Shown: positions 62,170 through 64,000 of the stretch, one piece after another
Numbering within the stretch: the stretch's first letter is position 1
How the letters are laid out: each line of letters opens with the position of its first letter
NCBI GenBank assembly: GCA_964392775.1
Contig: CAYMRD010000007.1
Coordinates: 1 to 64,000 of the forward strand
Length of the DNA stretch: 64,000 nucleotides
Reading direction: 5' to 3'
DNA from: UKL13-3 sp964392775
GTDB taxonomy: Bacteria > Bacteroidota > Bacteroidia > UKL13-3
Notes under the pieces: model-generated
Databases searched by the model: none
Seen by the model: the letters and a program-made list of their open reading frames with translations, nothing else
Told to the model about the DNA's origin: nothing
Position numbers and translations under genes: made by a program

Positions 62170-63123
62170 GTGATCACCACACATCATAAGCCCGATGCTG
62201 ATGCGCTGGGTTCATCTTTGGGGCTGTATAATTTCTTTAAAGAGCTGGGTGTCAACGCTACGGTGGTTTCACCTACCGACTATGGCGACTTCCTCACCTG
62301 GATGCCGGGCGAACAATCGGTTATCAACTTTGAAGCAAATGAAGCGGCTGCTTTAGCAGCGGTGGAGGCCTGCGACTTTGTGTTTTGCCTCGACTTTAAC
62401 GCGCTGAAGCGCATTAACCGTTTGGGTGAAATTGTTGCCAAGGCTTCGGCCAAAAAGGTGATGATCGACCACCATTTGGAGCCGGAAGATTTTGCGGATT
62501 ACAGTTTGTGGAATACCAAGGTAAGCTCTACCTGTGAACTGATTTATGAGTTCATCACCATCATGGGTAAAACGGATTTGGTGACCAAAGATATTGCCTC
62601 GTGTTTGTATGCCGGTATCATGACGGATACAGGCGGATTCCGCCACAGCAGCACGTACCCAAGCACCCATATTGTAACGGCTGCACTGATTGCAAAAGGA
62701 GCAGAACCCAATAAAATTGTAGAAGCCATTTACGACAACTACTCAGAGAGTCGTATGCGTTTTATTGGTTATTGCCTCAACGATAAGATGCAAATCCTGA
62801 GAGAGTATAATACGGCTTTGATTTGTGTGACAGCCGAAGAGCTAAAACGTTTTCAAGTAATCACCGGAGATTCGGAAGGTTTGGTAAACTATGGGCTTTC
62901 CATCAAGGGCATCAAACTTTCGGTGATTATTATTGACCGGACGGTAGCCCGTAAAATGTCGTTCCGCGCCAAAGGAAATTTTCCGGCCAATGAGTTTGCC
63001 CGTAAATATTTTAACGGAGGGGGGCACTTTAGCGCAGCCGGAGGCGAAAGCCACGATTCGATTGAGGTAACAGAATCAAAATTCAAAGCGGCAATTGCCG
63101 ATTATAAACATATCCTTGCTTAA
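62170..63123 (+). CDS. DHH/DHHA1 phosphoesterase, NrnA-like
   Basis: A 317-residue protein (GTG 62170) with DHH signature motifs: HHKPDADALGSSLGLY near the start, DFVFCLDFN, MIDHHLEPEDFADY, YAGIMTDTGGFRHSST, and the DHHA1 motif NGGGHFSAAGGESHDS. NrnA-type enzymes degrade short oligoribonucleotides and pAp. The frame stays open upstream to 62101 and encodes NNIAQIKPLLLATPSPKIVI, the residues that usually precede ITTHHKPDADALGSS. The real start may therefore be a non-standard codon, most likely CTG 62113. It is followed after 15 bases by the FKBP gene. Confidence 0.92.
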   Translation: MITTHHKPDADALGSSLGLYNFFKELGVNATVVSPTDYGDFLTWMPGEQSVINFEANEAAALAAVEACDFVFCLDFNALKRINRLGEIVAKASAKKVMIDHHLEPEDFADYSLWNTKVSSTCELIYEFITIMGKTDLVTKDIASCLYAGIMTDTGGFRHSSTYPSTHIVTAALIAKGAEPNKIVEAIYDNYSESRMRFIGYCLNDKMQILREYNTALICVTAEELKRFQVITGDSEGLVNYGLSIKGIKLSVIIIDRTVARKMSFRAKGNFPANEFARKYFNGGGHFSAAGGESHDSIEVTESKFKAAIADYKHILA

Positions 63124-63138
63124 CACTTAAAACCTATA

Positions 63139-63978
63139 ATGAAAAACAACGTAGTATTAACCCTTGCAGCAGCTGTTATGTTGCTTGTATCGTGTAACAA
63201 AATGGAAACCACCGAAAGTGGTGTTCAGTACAAAATTATCACCCATGATAAGTCGGCACGTATGGTAGCCGAAGGCGATATTTTATTGATGAATCTGCGC
63301 ATTGCCACCCAAGGCTCTGATTCGGTGATTTTGGAAACGTATTCAAACAATAGCCCTCGTTATATTCCGGCAGATGAGCCTGTATTAAAAGAAGTATTTG
63401 CGATGATGGCCAAAGGCGATAGCGCTGAAGTTATTGTAAATGCCGATACCTTATTCAAGAAAAGTTTTGGTTCTGAAAAACCCGAAGGTATGGCCAGTGA
63501 AACTCATGTACGTTTTTATGTAACAGTAGTGGATGTATTTAACCAAGCCGAAATGCAACAGAAACAAATGCAACAAATGAGTGAGTTTGTGGAGAAAGAC
63601 TCTGTTGCTATGCAGGAATTTTTGGCTACTCTGCAAAATATTCAAACTACGGCCAGTGGATTGAAATACGTTGTGGTTAAGAAAACCGCAGGTAAGGCTG
63701 TTGCCAAAGGAAACAAGGTAAGCATGCAATACCGCGGAACATTGTTGAACGGACAAGAGTTTGACAGCAATATGGACGGAGCTGCTGCACCATTTGAGTT
63801 TTCGGTAGGTCTGGGTCAGGTTATTCCGGGCTGGGATGAAGGTGTAGCGTTGATGCACGAAGGCGAAGAATACAAATTCATCATTCCCTGGAAATTGGCT
63901 TACGGTGAACGTGGTGCCGGTCCGATTCCTCCATTCAGCTCATTGGTGTTTGACGTAAAACTGGTTAAGATTAACTAA
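63139..63978 (+). CDS. FKBP-type peptidyl-prolyl isomerase lipoprotein
   Basis: A 279-residue lipoprotein: leader MKNNVVLTLAAAVMLLVSCN with the acylated Cys at position 19. Residues ~28-140 form a first, degenerate FKBP-like domain (ITHDKSARMVAEGDILLMNL, DEPVLKEVFAMMAKGDSAEV). A Gln/Met-rich linker (~141-160) leads to a canonical FKBP domain (~180-279: KGNKVSMQYRGTLLNGQEFD, GQVIPGWDEGVALMHEGEEY, FIIPWKLAYGERGAGPIPPF). It should assist folding of periplasmic or outer-membrane proteins. It is probably cotranscribed with the DHH phosphoesterase gene. Confidence 0.93.
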   Translation: MKNNVVLTLAAAVMLLVSCNKMETTESGVQYKIITHDKSARMVAEGDILLMNLRIATQGSDSVILETYSNNSPRYIPADEPVLKEVFAMMAKGDSAEVIVNADTLFKKSFGSEKPEGMASETHVRFYVTVVDVFNQAEMQQKQMQQMSEFVEKDSVAMQEFLATLQNIQTTASGLKYVVVKKTAGKAVAKGNKVSMQYRGTLLNGQEFDSNMDGAAAPFEFSVGLGQVIPGWDEGVALMHEGEEYKFIIPWKLAYGERGAGPIPPFSSLVFDVKLVKIN

Positions 63979-64000
63979 TTAATAACTACCCGAATATTGT

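Overview
The window looks like a chromosomal segment of a Bacteroidota bacterium, probably Chitinophagales- or Sphingobacteriales-like. The evidence is the type IX secretion (T9SS) hardware and cargo: three surface proteins end in the type B (CHU_C / gliding-motility) sorting domain and one PorP/SprF protein is present. OmpA/TSP3 proteins, Bacteroidota -7 promoter motifs (TAnnTTTG) and weak Shine-Dalgarno sequences agree. I recognised no rRNA, tRNA, CRISPR array, transposase or integrase.

Layout. 0-1.4 kb: a broken gene tail and three small envelope genes. 1.5-17 kb: cell surface, with an OmpA/TSP3 protein, a giant secreted repeat protein, a palindrome-rich non-coding stretch, and a three-gene T9SS cassette (adhesin, PorP/SprF, PD40-OmpA). 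The cassette adhesin starts with two ice-binding-type (DUF3494) domains. 17.4-23.7 kb: a stress and envelope-maintenance island on the minus strand (CsbD, YtxH, Dps, PPK2, two coiled-coil paralogues, and an Mla-type lipid transporter following dps). 23.9-24.36 kb: two 5'-truncated gene remnants back to back. 24.35-35 kb: pheS, an Ig-like lipoprotein, a methyltransferase, mnmG, ybeY, a T9SS cargo protein and two M16 peptidases, all minus strand. This part has an AT-rich gap with clustered DnaA-box-like sequences (25.44-25.78 kb) and three near-consensus ParB parS sites (30.2, 31.2, 33.2 kb), which together suggest the window is close to the replication origin.

35-44.7 kb: housekeeping genes (repeat-tailed pseudouridine synthase, tatA, gatA, degenerate transglycosylase, gtrA, radC, icd, AlbA_2-type regulator, purQ). 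44.7-56 kb: purQ and purL are separated by apparent accessory genes. These are an alpha/beta hydrolase and a 1614-residue protein joining a DEDDh exonuclease, a RecQ helicase and a UvrD-type helicase. Each has at its 3' end one copy of a 126-bp imperfect palindrome (93 percent identical between copies). A diverged relative of the palindrome lies at the 3' end of a Bro-N gene next to purL. The one-gene-plus-one-palindrome arrangement resembles integron cassettes with attC sites, or another site-specific mobile unit. 56-64 kb: MFS transporter, rpoN, asnS, a BamA-like barrel, a DHH phosphoesterase and an FKBP lipoprotein.

The items most worth following up are the exonuclease-RecQ-UvrD fusion with its palindromic cassette ends, the oriC/parS signature, and the tandem DUF3494 adhesin. 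All family assignments come from reading motifs; no database search was run.
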